NCBI GenBank assembly: GCA_037974665.1
Contig: CM075783.1
Coordinates: 12,233,762 to 12,297,761, forward strand
Direction of reading: 5' to 3'
DNA: 64,000 nt
From: Ehretia macrophylla
Lineage: Eukaryota > Streptophyta > Magnoliopsida > Boraginales > Ehretiaceae
Part shown: one piece after another, positions 35,675 to 48,432 of the stretch
Layout of the letters: each line of letters opens with the position of its first letter
Position numbering within the stretch: position 1 is the first letter of the stretch
Notes under the pieces: model-generated
What the model was told of the DNA's origin: nothing
Seen by the model: the letters and a program-made list of their open reading frames with translations, nothing else
The model's database searches: none
Program-made: the position numbers and the translations under genes

Positions 35675-38600
35675 CTATCCGCCTCGCCTCATTCTTTTTA
35701 TTCTTTCGAGGGCTCCTAGATGGGGGTCAGTAGTTTTACTATGAGCCGCAGATTCATCTTCTCCTTCCCCACCATTACCATTACCATTACCATTACCATT
35801 CTCGTCTCTTTTACGAACCAAACCTCCAAATACTGCATCGGGGACATCTTTTTGTGCTATTTCAACCTTATCCTCATCTTCAGAATCACTTTCCTCAGGT
35901 AAATCAATGTCTTCTCTATTTGTTGTGCCACTTTGCCCTCCATCAGCCTGCAATTCTACACCAACACTAACAAATCCTAGCCTGCGGGTGCTATCTCTAC
36001 TAGAAGTGTCAGTAGCTACTGGTAATAACTGTTTTTCTAAAGCTTCCATGTCATCATCACCAACTCCAGCTTTTTTCAAGACATCCTTTGCTTCCTCGAG
36101 GGTCTGCATCTGATCCTTCTGCATTAGATACTCTGGAAGAATAAAGTGCGTCTGGAAAAGAAAACGGTTAGTTAGGATTTGTCAAATAAAGAAATATAAG
36201 GGAAACTGTAGATATTCTGAAACTGGAATGGTAAAAGACATCATTATGCTCTTAAAATCTGAAACTGGAATGGTAAAAGACATCATTATGCTCTTAAAAT
36301 CTGAAAACTAGAATTTTCTTAAGTCTGAATATCTGAAATCACCCATTAGACACTCTTCCTACAACAAAATTATATACATAAATCCAGGAGCTGCAAAACA
36401 GTAATTCACTGGAGCAAGTTCCCCCACCAAAAAATAAGCTACATTTATCACTAAGCTAAGTAGAAAAGACATTCATATGCATTATTGGTTTGCTTGAAAA
36501 ATCAGATACAGAGAAAAAATTTTAAGTTCAGACCACAAGCATCATCAGAATCCAATTTTTTCATTGAAGTTGGGTGCATTATAGTCTTAATTCTGAATGA
36601 AAACAAAATTCTGGTGAGAAAAGTTTTAAGGAAACGGCAGCAAGGCCTTCTTCATTCACTACTTGAGAAAACATATGAGCCAAGAGTTACCTGACTATAG
36701 CTTGCAGAAACACTCCTTTTCACGCGAAGCATTTCGCGAAAGGTGTCTTCGTTACCATGCTGCACCTCAAAATCATTCCACTTCATCCAGAAGTTAGGGT
36801 CAGACCTAGGGTCGGCAAACTGAGATGCATGTTTATATAATGCACGGGCACGATCAATTTCTCCCAAGCTTTTCTCAAGCTCAGCATATTTTAAGCACAT
36901 AATCTTCACATCTTTGTCTGGAAGGCCAGATTCAATGGCCTGTTCATATATTTCCCTTGTTTTTGGAACACCAAATATCTCAGCCGCACGAGCAATGTAG
37001 ATCTCATACATGCTCAATTTCTCATTGGCCGGTACAGCTTTGGTAGCTTGATCATAAACCCTCATGGCACGCTTGGCAAGACCATAGTCCTCCTCTAGTT
37101 TAGCATATTGGAGATATAGTGGCTTGACAGCGTCAGCAGGAGCCTGACGACAATTTTAAAGATAGAAACACAGTGAAGTCAGCATCTAGACAGAAGGAAG
37201 ACTCAATTAAGGAACCAAAAGCTGCATTTTGTGCAGTCAAGATGCACACACAAACACCCAAGGCACATGAATATTCTCTAAATATGAACCAAGAGAGAAT
37301 CTGAGGGTCTACCCAACACATGATCAGGAGATGGACAGCCATAAAAAGAGTTGTGGAGACAGATAAATAGTCTTGCCTCATTGAGATGATGACAAAATAC
37401 AGGTAAACCTGCGCGTAAAAGTTGGAGATATGTTTTTGTTCCTCTTGAATTGTTTACTGAATAAAAATCTAATGCCACTCCAATATTTAATATATTTTCT
37501 CAGATCTGTTATTTTTTTAAAGTCAATATTCTCAACTAGCCTACCGTTCACGAGGAAATAACTTCTCAAGAAATCAAGAAAACCATGAAGCAATTTAGTG
37601 TTCTTGCATCCTTCTGATCAATAACTTCACTTACCTATAGCAATATTCTTAACGGATAAAATACATATAATCATGAAATAATGAAACTAAAACCTATTTC
37701 CACAATTAACAGTATCGCATAGGTCTATATTGAAGGTTTTGAACTCAAATTAGCTATCTTGGCACACTCCTTGTGGGTGCAATTCTATAGACTAGCCTTT
37801 GAGATGGGTTTCACAAAAACCATCCTTCAATTGAAATTATATTTTTATGTATCTTAAACCTAATTTAATAACTAAATAAAACAAACTCCTATAATAAGCC
37901 GGGGATAAAAAAAGTGACTAATATATTTGCCCCAAGATATTATCGTCCAGTATAAAACCACCAACATTCTCATGATTGCATGGCTAATAACCAAACAGTA
38001 CAGGTGCTGATTTGAGATTTCAATAATGTCTAGAACCACGTATACTATGGAGAACTCCTTAATTTCCAAACTTGACCTCACGTAGCTTTTTTACCTTTTT
38101 AATGGCATAGAAAATGAAACAGGCATAAATTGAAAACACAAAGTAGATCAGGTAGAAATAGAAAATATGTGAATGCACGTACCACTTCAACAGCATGCTC
38201 AAATAGCTCTCGAGCCCTTTCTAGTTTAGACTTCCCATATCTTTTAACAAATTTGGAAAGATAAGTGACCCATATATCCTTCACATGTGGGTATTTGAAG
38301 ATCTTCACCCCTCTTTCATAAACTTTGAATGCATCTTCGAAGTACTTATGGTCCTGGATAGAACAGGTAAAAGAATTAGTTCTCTCATTACTCCTAGTAG
38401 AAAGTAGAGAAAACTTTCATTCTCTCCAACCAAAGAGACAGAAACCATTTGCAATGTAGGATCGCTTACCTCTAGAAGCATAGCATAGTTAATTATTATC
38501 TGAGGTGTGGCTATCTTTAGGTCCAATATTCGCTCATAAACTGAGCGAGTCGAGTCCAGCGTTCCCAAACTCTCCTCCAAGTCCACATAGAATGTCCAAA

Positions 38601-41197
38601 TTCTTAAAGATTTGTGAATCTTCATTTGCACTGGTTCGTTACCCTCAGCAGCAACTGCATGTTGTAATATTGAATATGCAAGCAAGAGTTGGTTATGTTC
38701 AGAATTCTAAAGTTTATATAATACCCACACCAATCAAATCGCAATAGCATATAACTTAACCAAGATAACTTATTGCTGCAGTCCTTTGATATCTCACCCA
38801 GAATCACAGAGAAAAAGGCTGTCAAGGATACCTTGATTGTTACAGTAGATCAAAATTAATTGCTAATTATTTCTCTTCATGTGTCAACAAATATCATAAA
38901 CAGTGGTAAATTGTTTAAGCACAAGTAGTTTTGGCCAACGTGATTAGCGTGTTGTTCACAATGCTACCTAGAACAGGCAAAATGGCCTTCAGTCTCCCAA
39001 ACACAACACAAATGCATAAACAAACTGACAACACAAATGCATAAACAAACTGACATGCTTCTGGTAGTAAGGGCTAAAAAGACCTTGTGACATTGTAAAT
39101 AAGAAATTCGGTTCTTACTCCATATATTCAGATTTACACAATTATAAATAAGAAATGTGTACAGCAGGTGCAGCCTAAGTGCTTAGACCCTTTCCGATCC
39201 AAAAACATTGACATGACAAGAGGAAAGAAAGGACGACCGAAAGGTGCAACTGTTTGGCCAATTCAGATACTACAAATATGCAAAAGAATCCAGCTACCAA
39301 AGAGAATGGAAGTGCAAGATTGCTGAGAAAAGGTAGAAAATAACAAAATTCCAGTCTGATCACTGAAGAATCAATTCAACCTGTTGATTAGTTTCAAGAA
39401 TGTATGTGAAGTATAAGTCAAATGTGATCAAAATGCTATGATCTCCAGTTTTTCATTATGCAGAAAATGATCACGAGTAGACAACTATCCAGCCTCAGCA
39501 TACTATCCCCAAAGTCATAGAACTAATAAATGCTGTTAAATCATTACATACAATACTATGACCTTACAGAGTTTGAAATGTTAAAAGATCCACACCAATA
39601 ATCAGATACCACCACAAAAGTTATACAATCTATCCACTTAATTTGTAGCAGCCGGTATATATTCACCAAAGCAAAAAATTATAATGACAGGATTACCTCT
39701 GCGTTTGACCTCGAGAGATGGCTCTGCAGTAGCACGCCGCATCAATTCCAATGCACCCTTGAAGTTTTTGTTCCTGAGTTCCATCTCTGCCCATTCACAC
39801 CAAATACTAGCCAAATTATCCACACTTTTGTAATTCACTTGCACAGCCTTATCAAAAATCACTCTGGCATTGGCAATATCCTTGTGGTCCTCCTACAACT
39901 TCGCAAATGCAACCCACAGAGTATGCGGCTTTCCAACAGCCTTCATGGGGTCAATAGTCCTCACTGCCTCAGTGTAAGTCAAAATCTGCCTTGTTGGATT
40001 CCCTTCAAACAACTTGACCCTCCTATGCCACTGCTCCACGTTATGGGGGTTCTGCCTAAGCAGCACGCTATTAGCCAATTCAGGCCGCCTATCCATTAAA
40101 TACTCCAACCTTGCCAACCTCAAATCCACATCCTTGTCATCTCGTAACCAAAATTTCTCAAGTTTCTTTTGCAACTTTGCCACATCCAACCTATCATCCT
40201 CCTCTTCGTCTTCCTCAGCATCCAAAACTCCATCCCACTTCTCACCATCATCCTCATCCTCCACCTCACTCTCATTCATCTCCTCCATCTTCAAAGCCAA
40301 CATACTCTCCTCAAACTGTGAATAGGCATCAAAAATCACACTAAAATCCCGAACTGTCACGACAGTAGTCATCCCCTCCTCAAGTATATCCCTCGCCTTC
40401 TCCACTAATTGCCTCCTTATATAATAATCCGCCAACGAAGTCCACAACCTTCCAACTTCATCAGTGAACTTCCTAATCCCTCCCCGAATTATGGCATCCA
40501 CATTCAACCCAGATATCTCCTTCGCGCGTTGAGTCAACAAATCACACAACTCCAACCACAACCGATGTTTAGTCTTCCTCTTTATCGAATAAAACAGGTC
40601 ATCATTCAACACACCGGCCAGCCTCTCTGCTGCCTCCTGCCAACTCTCTGAGTTAATCAAAAACTCAATAAAATCTTCAATATGACTTGGATCATACTTC
40701 AAGTACCTTCTATAAACCCTAAGCGATGTCTCAATTGGGACCCCCTTGTGCGACACAAACACCAAATACGGCTCCCAAATCCTATCATGTTGAGTAACTG
40801 GCAATGCGCACAATGCCCGGTCAAAGGTATGACGTGCCCGGGTCAAAATCTTTTGCTCAGTTAAAGATACCAAGTACATTATCCAGATGCGGGGCATTTT
40901 GTGCATAGTAACAAGTGCCCTCTCAAACGCATTATTTAGGGTCTGGTACTGGGAATGGGTAATCGGTAGATTACGACACAACTCAAGGCGTTCGCGAAGA
41001 TACGCATGCCACAGTTTATAACTACCGGGCAAAGCCTTCAGGGCTCGTTCATAGATTATAGCCCTTTTCTTGAAAGGGGCATCAAAACGAGCAATTAGAT
41101 AACGCCACCATAGTTTTAAACTAAAGGGGTTGCGCAGAAGCTCCTCTTCGTAAAGTAGATCGTCTTGCGATGGGTATAATTCTCTTGGAATAGACAT
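35675..41197 (-). CDS. SYF1: SYF1/XAB2-type pre-mRNA splicing factor, five exons, with one in-frame stop
   Basis: SYF1 (XAB2 in animals) is a helical scaffold of the spliceosome-associated NineTeen/Prp19 complex in the nucleus. Exons on the minus strand are 41197-39697, 38654-38470, 38353-38183, 37143-36691 and 36151-35675. All introns are GT-AG and phases agree, giving 929 codons, close to the usual plant length of about 920. The start MSIPRELYPSQDDLLYEEEL matches the family N-terminus. HAT/TPR-like helical repeats run to about residue 780 (for example LKLWWRYLIARF, RIWIMYLVSL, NVEQWHRRVKLFEGNP, DIWVTYLSKFVKRYGK). An acidic segment lies near residues 300-335, and the C-terminal tail is acidic with a GN run before LGALERIKR. 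Codon 435 is TAG (plus strand 39893-39895), where relatives have tyrosine (AKL-stop-EDHKD). Every other exon reads cleanly. It may be a recent pseudogene, a null allele or a base error in the assembly. Confidence 0.93.
35768..35800 (-). repeat. (ACCATT)n hexanucleotide repeat coding for Gly-Asn run
   Basis: On the minus strand it encodes the NGNGNGNGNG stretch in the C-terminal tail of SYF1. The unit is a multiple of three, so length changes keep the frame. Confidence 0.85.
36219..36306 (-). repeat. Two-copy 44-bp tandem duplication in SYF1 intron 4
   Basis: The block beginning CTGAAACTGGAATGG and ending CTCTTAAAAT occurs twice in a row with no differences seen. The perfect identity suggests a recent duplication or slippage. 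It lies inside an intron, so no coding effect is expected. Confidence 0.85.
39893..39895 (-). other. In-frame TAG in SYF1 exon 1
   Basis: Plus-strand CTA gives TAG at codon 435. The reading frame continues for a further 493 well-conserved codons. The family residue is tyrosine (TAC or TAT), so a single base change explains the stop. It is not near a splice site, so intron removal cannot bypass it. Confidence 0.85.
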
Positions 41198-41218
41198 GAT
41201 TGAATCGAGCTAAAACTG

Positions 41219-41320
41219 CTTAGGGTTTAATGGGTTTTGGGTCGAGTGCGCGTTTAAGCAGTGAATAGTAAAAAACGGCCTTATTGTGTAAGCACATCTA
41301 AAGGGTAGGGTTTTTATATT
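41219..41320 (-). promoter_or_regulatory. SYF1 promoter elements: telo-boxes and TATA
   Basis: On the minus strand, AAACCCTAA (41220-41228) and AAAACCCTA (41306-41314) are telo-box motifs, common near the start of plant housekeeping and translation or RNA-processing genes. A TATAAA lies at 41313-41318, about 120 bp before the ATG, which leaves room for a 5' UTR of roughly 90 bases. Positions fit, but there is no expression evidence. Confidence 0.45.
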
Positions 41321-41865
41321 CAAAGTCGAAAATCTATTTTGAGAACAGAGAGACACAACTAACCCGACGGTGGTGACGACGGGCTTTGTCCTAACCTGAC
41401 GGTGGTGACGACGGTGGTGACGACAAACAAACGCGAACAGGGCAGAGCCACTTTGTACGTTTCTTTCTTTGGGGATTTTTATGCCAATAGTCCAATAGTT
41501 TCCTTTGTTTTTTAATTAGTCTTTTATTGTTTTAAGTTACTTAAATTGGTTCCCAATATTTTTCAAATATTATCAATTTAGTCATATCGTTAAACATATA
41601 GTTAGTTTTATTGATCTGTATAGTCTTAGGGTTGATTTTGATGAAATCAAAACGTCGGGATTTTGAGATTATGCCTAGGCTATTATCCTATGACTTGGTA
41701 GTAGTAAGATGATAAAATTGGATGTGCTGTGATATGAGTCTCCTCATTTGAGTAGTCTTATTTATTTGTCTTAACCCTTATAATCTTTTCTTTTTTTAAA
41801 AAAAAGAAGATGTTTTTTGTTGAATTTATCCCTTAGTATCACTATCCTTGTGTTTATTATCAATA
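41321..41865. other. Upstream region of SYF1
   Basis: Contains short repeats of GGTGGTGACGAC (about 41369-41426, three partial copies) and AT-rich sequence. No gene was recognised. Confidence 0.5.
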
Positions 41866-42652
41866 GGGTAAATACTTAATTTAGTCCACTATCTTTAATG
41901 TTTATCTCGATTTAGTGCATATCTTTTAAAATGTACCCTTTTAGTCTACTATCTTTAATGTTTGTCTCGATTTAATCCATATCTTTTAAAATGTACCCTT
42001 TTAGTCCACTATCTTTATTATTTGTCCTGATTTAGTCCATATCTTTTAATGTTTGTCTCGATTTAATCCATGTCTTTTAAAATGTACCCTTTTAGTCCAC
42101 TATATTTATTATTTATCCTAATTTAGTCCATATTTTTTAAAATGTACCATTTTAATCCACTATCTTTATCATTATGGTCCACATTAGTCCTTTACCATTT
42201 TTTCATCCAAAAATCTGACAAAATAAGCAAATTAGTCGTATTTGTAGGGGCAAAATTGTCTGCACACTAAAATCTTTTATTTTTTTTGATTTTATAATAA
42301 ACGCATCGATCAATACTCTCAAAACTTTTGTCCAAAAAAAATGCTCTCAAACAATTTTGCCCCTACAAATACGACTCACGTGCTTATTCTGTCAGATTAT
42401 TTGTTAAAAAAATGGTGGAGGACTAACGTAGATCACAATAACAAAGATAGTGGATTAAAACGGTACATTTTGAAAGATATGGACTAAATTAGGACAAATG
42501 ATAAAGATAGTGGACTAAAAGAGTACATTTTGAAAGATATGGACTAAATCAGGACAAAAAATAAAGATAGTGACTAAAAGGGTACATTTTAAAAGATATG
42601 GACTAAATTGAGACAAATATTAAAAGATAAGGACTAAATTAGGTATTTACCC
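41866..42652. mobile_element. Mutator-type foldback element, 787 bp
   Basis: Terminal inverted repeats GGGTAAATACTTAATTTAGTCC and its near complement at 42631-42652. Flanks TTATCAATA (41857-41865) and TTATCTATA (42653-42661) match at 8 of 9. Each arm is a series of roughly 30-60 bp units (TTTAGTCCACTATCTTTA, ATGTACCCTTTTAG), inverted in the right arm. The centre (42216-42412) is a second, GC-richer inverted pair around TTTGTAGGGGCAAAATTGT. No transposase. Confidence 0.75.
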
Positions 42653-42661
42653 TTATCTATA

Positions 42662-44067
42662 TTTATGGATATGTGTTTAAGGTGTGTGCAGTTTAGATGT
42701 TCAACAGCTCGAGTGAGTAAAATACACACGCGGGGCCTTTCAAAGCTTATCAACCTAAACCTTTTGGGATTGATGGCATCCAAAGCTCGTTACATGGGTG
42801 TTTAGTAGGATCATTTGGAACTAAGCACTGAATTAAAAGAGATGAAGTGTGTTTAGTTTTTTGTGTTTCAGGTTAAATAAAATGGTGAAAGACATGTTTG
42901 TGGATTGCGAGGGCAATGGAGGTGCGATTATTGTGATCTAGTTGTGTTGAGTTGTCTTACTACCCGATAATGTGGTGACTTAATAGTGCTCAAAGTGATC
43001 TTGAGCTCTAAACACACTATGGTTTCAATAAAGAAATCCGAATGAGTTTGTTTCACTACTGCACCATGAAATCAAGTTTTCTATGATCTTTTAAAAAAAA
43101 TAAAAAAGTTTTATGTGATCTTTTATCATTCAATGATAGTTAATTGAATCGTTGAAGCAATCTTTTAGAACTTGAAAATTTACTTTGCTTCTAACCTTGC
43201 TCGAAGACAAGCAAATGGTAAGTTCGGAGATGTTGATGTATGAGTGGTTTTAGGCTTAATTGTACCCATTTTCAATGGTGTTTAGTTTTTGTTTGATTGT
43301 ATTTGTTTATTATTTTTAGCGTTTGTTGATAAATTGACTTTACTAATTTTAATACTAAAATGATTAACTAATGTAACTGTTGCAATATTTGTAGGGAAAA
43401 ATGTGGTAATCATAGTCGAGAATGTTGTTTGAACAAAGAAAAATGAAAAAGATTAAAGCGTGTTCGTGATGAAGAATGAGTTCTAAATGAAAAAAAAAAA
43501 AAGGAAAAAGTCGAATAAGAAACTAAAGCTTTGTGTTTTTTTATTGCATTAACTTAGCATTTTGATCACAATGTTTTTTTTTTCTTTACTCATAAAACAC
43601 AAATCACACACCTCAAACTCAACACAAACACCCTCCACACTCAAGCTCACCATTAAATTCACATATACACTTGACAATTTTTATTATCCTTATCCACTCT
43701 CTCCCTCCCCCCCCACCCACACACACACACACACAACTGGCTACACGCACCTTCACACATTACACATTCTAAATTCGGATCTATTCTTGCACACACCTCA
43801 AAATTCTTATCCATAATCACTCTCACAAACACTATCATCCACTCACCACACCAACTTCTATTTACACAAACACACTACACCCACTTCAGATACACCCTCA
43901 TACACACCTACCCATTTCATTTTGGTTTCGAATCAAGACTCGGGATCAATTTTGGAGCGAGAATTGAAAGCTTTTAATGAATTTTGCAAGCAATCAAATG
44001 GGGAAGTCATTTTCTACCATTTTTCATTTGCTTAGCTTTTATTTTAGTTTGAGTTAGATACTCATAT
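42662..44067. other. Spacer with CA-rich tract
   Basis: No gene recognised. It contains a C-run followed by (CA)n at about 43705-43735, in a C/A-rich, T-poor stretch from about 43600 to 43920. The 84-codon frame there is compositional, not gene-like. Confidence 0.5.
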
Positions 44068-47000
44068 TGTGACGCCCGAAATTTAACCGTACTTCTAGCT
44101 TACTATTGCATCCACTATTTGTGCATTTCTTTTATGCTTTGCTTATTGTCTTCTTTAATCACTATTCATTCTATTTTTCAACTATTGAATTACCATGAAT
44201 TAGCATTTTTATTAAATTATATTAATTATTTTAGGAATGAGAAAAATGTGCATTTGAGCTTAGAGCGATAGGAGCACTCGTTTAGAAAATATTTTGCCAA
44301 TCTAATTAATAGTGTTACGTAACTTAACTTAATATTTTAATTAGCTAGCATTAATTTGCACTTTAGGACTTGGTTCTAGCTAGTTTAACTCATATTTTGA
44401 CCACATACTCTCACTAAAATAGCTCACCCAAACATATACTCACACAACACACAACATAAGCTCATAACTAGCAAAACAAAACAAAAAAAAGAAAGATGCA
44501 GGAATTACTGTAGCAAATCCGAGAATCAACATAGGAGGAGAATGAGAGGATTTTGCTCATCAAATCTTCAAGCCAAGCCAAGCCAAGCAAGGAGCAAGTA
44601 GTTTAGGGTGTGTGCAAGCCTTCTAGGAGCTCCTACGCGCGTTAGGTGAGGGTTTTGCATATTATTTTTGCATTTGAAATATATGTCAACTTTCTTGAAT
44701 TTATTGATTTGCTATATTATGATCATGCAATGCTTAAATATGCTTATGTATGTTGTGTATAAGTAGTAGAGACCTAATTTATGCTATTGTTTCATAGTTT
44801 AAATGGTTGAAATCGCTTGTTGATCGTAGGTATTGAATAGTGACGGAAAAATTAGGGATTTGTGAAATCAGACCTTGTAGCTTGAATTAATGATTCTAAT
44901 AGGTGCTTTAGATGTTAATGAAAGTAGTGTAAAGGCCTTGTAGGGTTTAATTACCCGTAATCTAGTGAAAGAATGATATAGCTGACTTTTAGAAAGGGGT
45001 TTTGGGGTTATCAATAATCCGGGTTGAATTGGCCTCTACATTTAGTAATCCTAGGCTATTTAGGACCTAATTAAGCTTTGCTAGCCTCCATTTGAGTCCC
45101 GGATGAGGTACGTGTAGTACAAAGTCAAAAGAGTAAAATTGGGACTTTTGTGCTAAACGCAGGTAAATGGGTAGTGTCTAGCATCCTAGGGGTGCCATAA
45201 GGGATAATTAAAAGTATGGAATAGCCCGCTCGCTTAACTACAACGTTAACTTGTGTTTGGAAGAAAAATGACTTGTGTTACAAAGGGGTTTTGGGCCAAA
45301 CGTAAATCCGGGTGAATTTGGTTGATATATTTAGTGTTCTTAGGGTAAATAAGGACTAAATGTGATTTTCTAACTCTTAGTTGAACTTTGATTAAGATAC
45401 TTGTAGTACAAACGCACAAAGGGATAATCGGGGCTTTTGTGGCTAATTCGGGTTAATGAATGATTTCAAGGGTTCTAAGTGTGCCATAATGTGTAGCTAG
45501 AAGATTAGAATAGTTAGTTGGTGAATCTTGAGCCTTAGCCTCGGTTTGGAGTTAAATGACTTAGGATAACAAAAGGGAAACTCGGGGTTTCATGCTTAGC
45601 CTTTGAATTAGCTTTGGTGCTTGTATATCTTACCTTTACATGTTGTTATATGGCATTTGTGAGCATTTCGTTAAGTTTCGTGATCATCGGTCATTGACCC
45701 CTTTGTGTTGGTATACTTATTTTCATATTTAATGCTTATATCTTGTTATAATGTTTATACTTCTTGTACTTTGTTAAGATCAAACTCTAATAAACATTGC
45801 ATGCTAAGTGAGTAGGACTATAAGGATAACTCATCTAGTTATATGATTATTGATTATTGTAATTAAAAGTAATTGGAATTTATAACTTATGATCTTAACT
45901 TAATCGTATTTGATGCTTCTAATATATCTTATATTCTCTAATGATATGGTAAGGTGAACATTGTAGCTTAATTGTGTGTGGGCTATGAACTTGTGTGAAT
46001 AAGTGATTATAAATCTAGCTTCTAATGTTGTAAGGTTGAGTTAAGTAAGAGTTGAGTTGGAATTGATATAGTTAATTGTTAAACTTATATGAACACCCTA
46101 GGGTTGCATACTTGAGCTAATTTGGGGAGTTGAAGTAAATCTGAGCTATTCTTTTAGCGTGCTTGGCTTAATTCCAGGTGAGGGAGACTTCATCCTTATG
46201 TGTATAATAGTTTATTTGCTTGTACTTAGATTATGTGCACTTATTGTCTATATATTGTGTGTGAGGGCAATCTACTTTGTTGTCCTTCAATCATGTGTTT
46301 ATTGATGTATTCTATTGTTATCATTTTGAATGCATTGCATCGTGGTTGCGCAACTATTTGGGCATGGTAGTGTCGTGGAAATCGGGCGATATCGGGCTTG
46401 CCGGTATACCTCGGCTACCATGGTTACCCAGTCCCTCTCTCGCTTGGGATGCCGCCCAGGGAGAGTTGGGTCGTAGGATTTCGGGGTACATCCGGAGTAC
46501 ACCCATTTTGGAGTTATAAGGGATGTCGGCTTATCGATATCAGTGTCATTATTACATCGGGATTTCAGTTCGTGGCTCGTGGTTCGTGATTGAAGAACAA
46601 GTGAATCGTATCCTTTTTAATGTGTGGTAACTTGTTGTTTCAATTGTTCTTTGTTTGTAAAATGTTTTATTTGTACTAACTGCTGCATTGCACGTCCCTG
46701 GTAGACCTTATCACCCACTGGGTAATTGTGATTGCTCATACCTCGCTAAACATGTTTCAAGTGGTGCAGTTGGAGGAGTTGACCTGATTGCTGTGTGCTA
46801 TTATTTGAGATTTGAGTGATTGCCGCTAAACTGTGGAAGACCTTAATTGTTCTACTTTCTATTCTATTTTTGAGCTTAAGGGCTTATGTATATATATTTG
46901 GGCAGTTGCATGTTTGAAAGCTAAGTAGATGTAGTAAGTGTTATGGAATTGTGGCATGTAATAACTTATATTTCTGCTCTTAGCTTCTTTGCATGCTTGG

Positions 47001-47345
47001 GAGTGAATGACGAGTTGTTTCAATTTCTAAGAATGCTTAAAAGCTATCATGGAGTGGCATAATAAGCGGTTTTGTAAAGAAGTTAAGTTATGAATGCATG
47101 CTTGTGTGTATCTAAACTGTTTGCATGTCTTAAGACTCGGATGGCCTTAAAGTTGAGATTTTTATTTTGGAAATGGCTTTAGTGTTGTTCTATAGCTTAT
47201 TTGAATGTTTACAGGTTTTCAGAATGTCCACGGCACAGAGGAGACTCTGTCCGTTTTCCTTAAAATTTTGAGACCAGGTTGGAATTGGGTTGAGAATAGC
47301 TTGGTTTTTAGAGCCTTCGGTCTCATGAGAGATCGGGGCGTTACA
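44068..47345 (+). repeat. 5' LTR of the complete element
   Basis: Starts TGTGACGCCCGAAATTTAACC and ends GGGGCGTTACA. It shares the middle and 3' blocks with the LTRs at 659-10199 but diverges over the first 400 bp. Contains GTTGCGCAAC (46345-46354), CATGGTAG...CTACCATG arms, GGGGTAC...GTACACCC (46483-46504) and GGGTAAT...ATTGCTC (46720-46737). Confidence 0.9.
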
Positions 47346-48432
47346 GGTGGTATCAGAGCTTAGTTAGCTCTCAGCCGGGATAGGGTCCTTGGCCTGTCGG
47401 GTAGTAACCCTTGCGTGTGTGCTTGTTAAGTGTGTCTTGAAAGTGTGTGCTTGAATGTGTGATTGTGTGTCTTGAATTAAATGTGTGCACCTATGTGATA
47501 TAGTTATGTGTTATGTGCTAAATGTGTGCTGAGTGAAGTGAAGTTGCATCGAATTGACCTCGTGAATCGTTATCTGCTTGAATTATTGATTGTAATGTAT
47601 GTACTTGAGCATTTTGAATTAAGTTTTGTTGTGAATTGAATTGGTTTTGTTATGATTCGCACTTGAATGACTTTGTTGCTTACATTGTTTTATATGTTCT
47701 TTTATAATCATGCTTGCATAATAGTTTAAAGAATGTTTATACATATGCAATAGTTTGGCATTCATACATAGCCCATCGAATGGTAAGAAAAACTTCTTTC
47801 TCCCCTGAAGAGAGGTGATTAGTGGCTGGCCTTTCAAGTTATGTGGATTAGTAGGAACGTGAAGCGGTTGATCAGCTCTTTTATTTGGGAGTTGGTGTTG
47901 TGGGCAGAGCTCAGTTATTGGGATTTCTTCCAAGGCATTTTCTCTGCTCAGTAGTCTGAAATGAATGGCTTCCCTTGGGATTTCTATATGACTGTTCTTT
48001 AAGGCATTCTCTTGATATTTTCTTATTTAGCATTCTTATGGTATTTTCTTATTGGCATTTCTCTGAAGACTTGGTAATTGGAATTCTATTCAGCCTTATT
48101 ATACAGTATTATCTACAGTATTTATGCTCCAATCTTTTATTGGTATTTTCTAGCCACTTTTAGTTGGGATTATATTATTCTACAGTGTTCGTGCCAGCGG
48201 AATTCTTATTTGGATTTCTATGTGGCGTTTCTATTGGAGCCTTTATTTGGCCTTATTACTTGGGGATTCGCTGACAGTACTACTGGGATTTCTTAATGGG
48301 TTCTTACGAAAATTCGTATACGGTATTCTTGCTCAGCAACTGATGAAGAGTAATTGAAGTTGGTTTTCAGTTGATGTGGAGTTCTCTTGGAAGAAGAATT
48401 GCGTGGATGCAATTTGTTTAAGGGGAAGAGGA
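47346..48432 (+). other. Non-coding internal region with PBS and PPT
   Basis: TGGTATCAGAGC at 47348-47359 is the tRNA-Met primer site, two bases after the LTR. TG-rich sequence follows, then degenerate GG-ATT-T units (about 47930-48300), a hairpin AATTGC...GCAATT near 48395-48415 and the purine tract AAGGGGAAGAGGATG ending at 48432. No open frame with gag or pol features. Confidence 0.85.

Noticed and set aside
43562-43816. 84-codon frame rich in Thr, His and Pro
   Set aside because: Composition follows the CA-rich tract. No conserved features.
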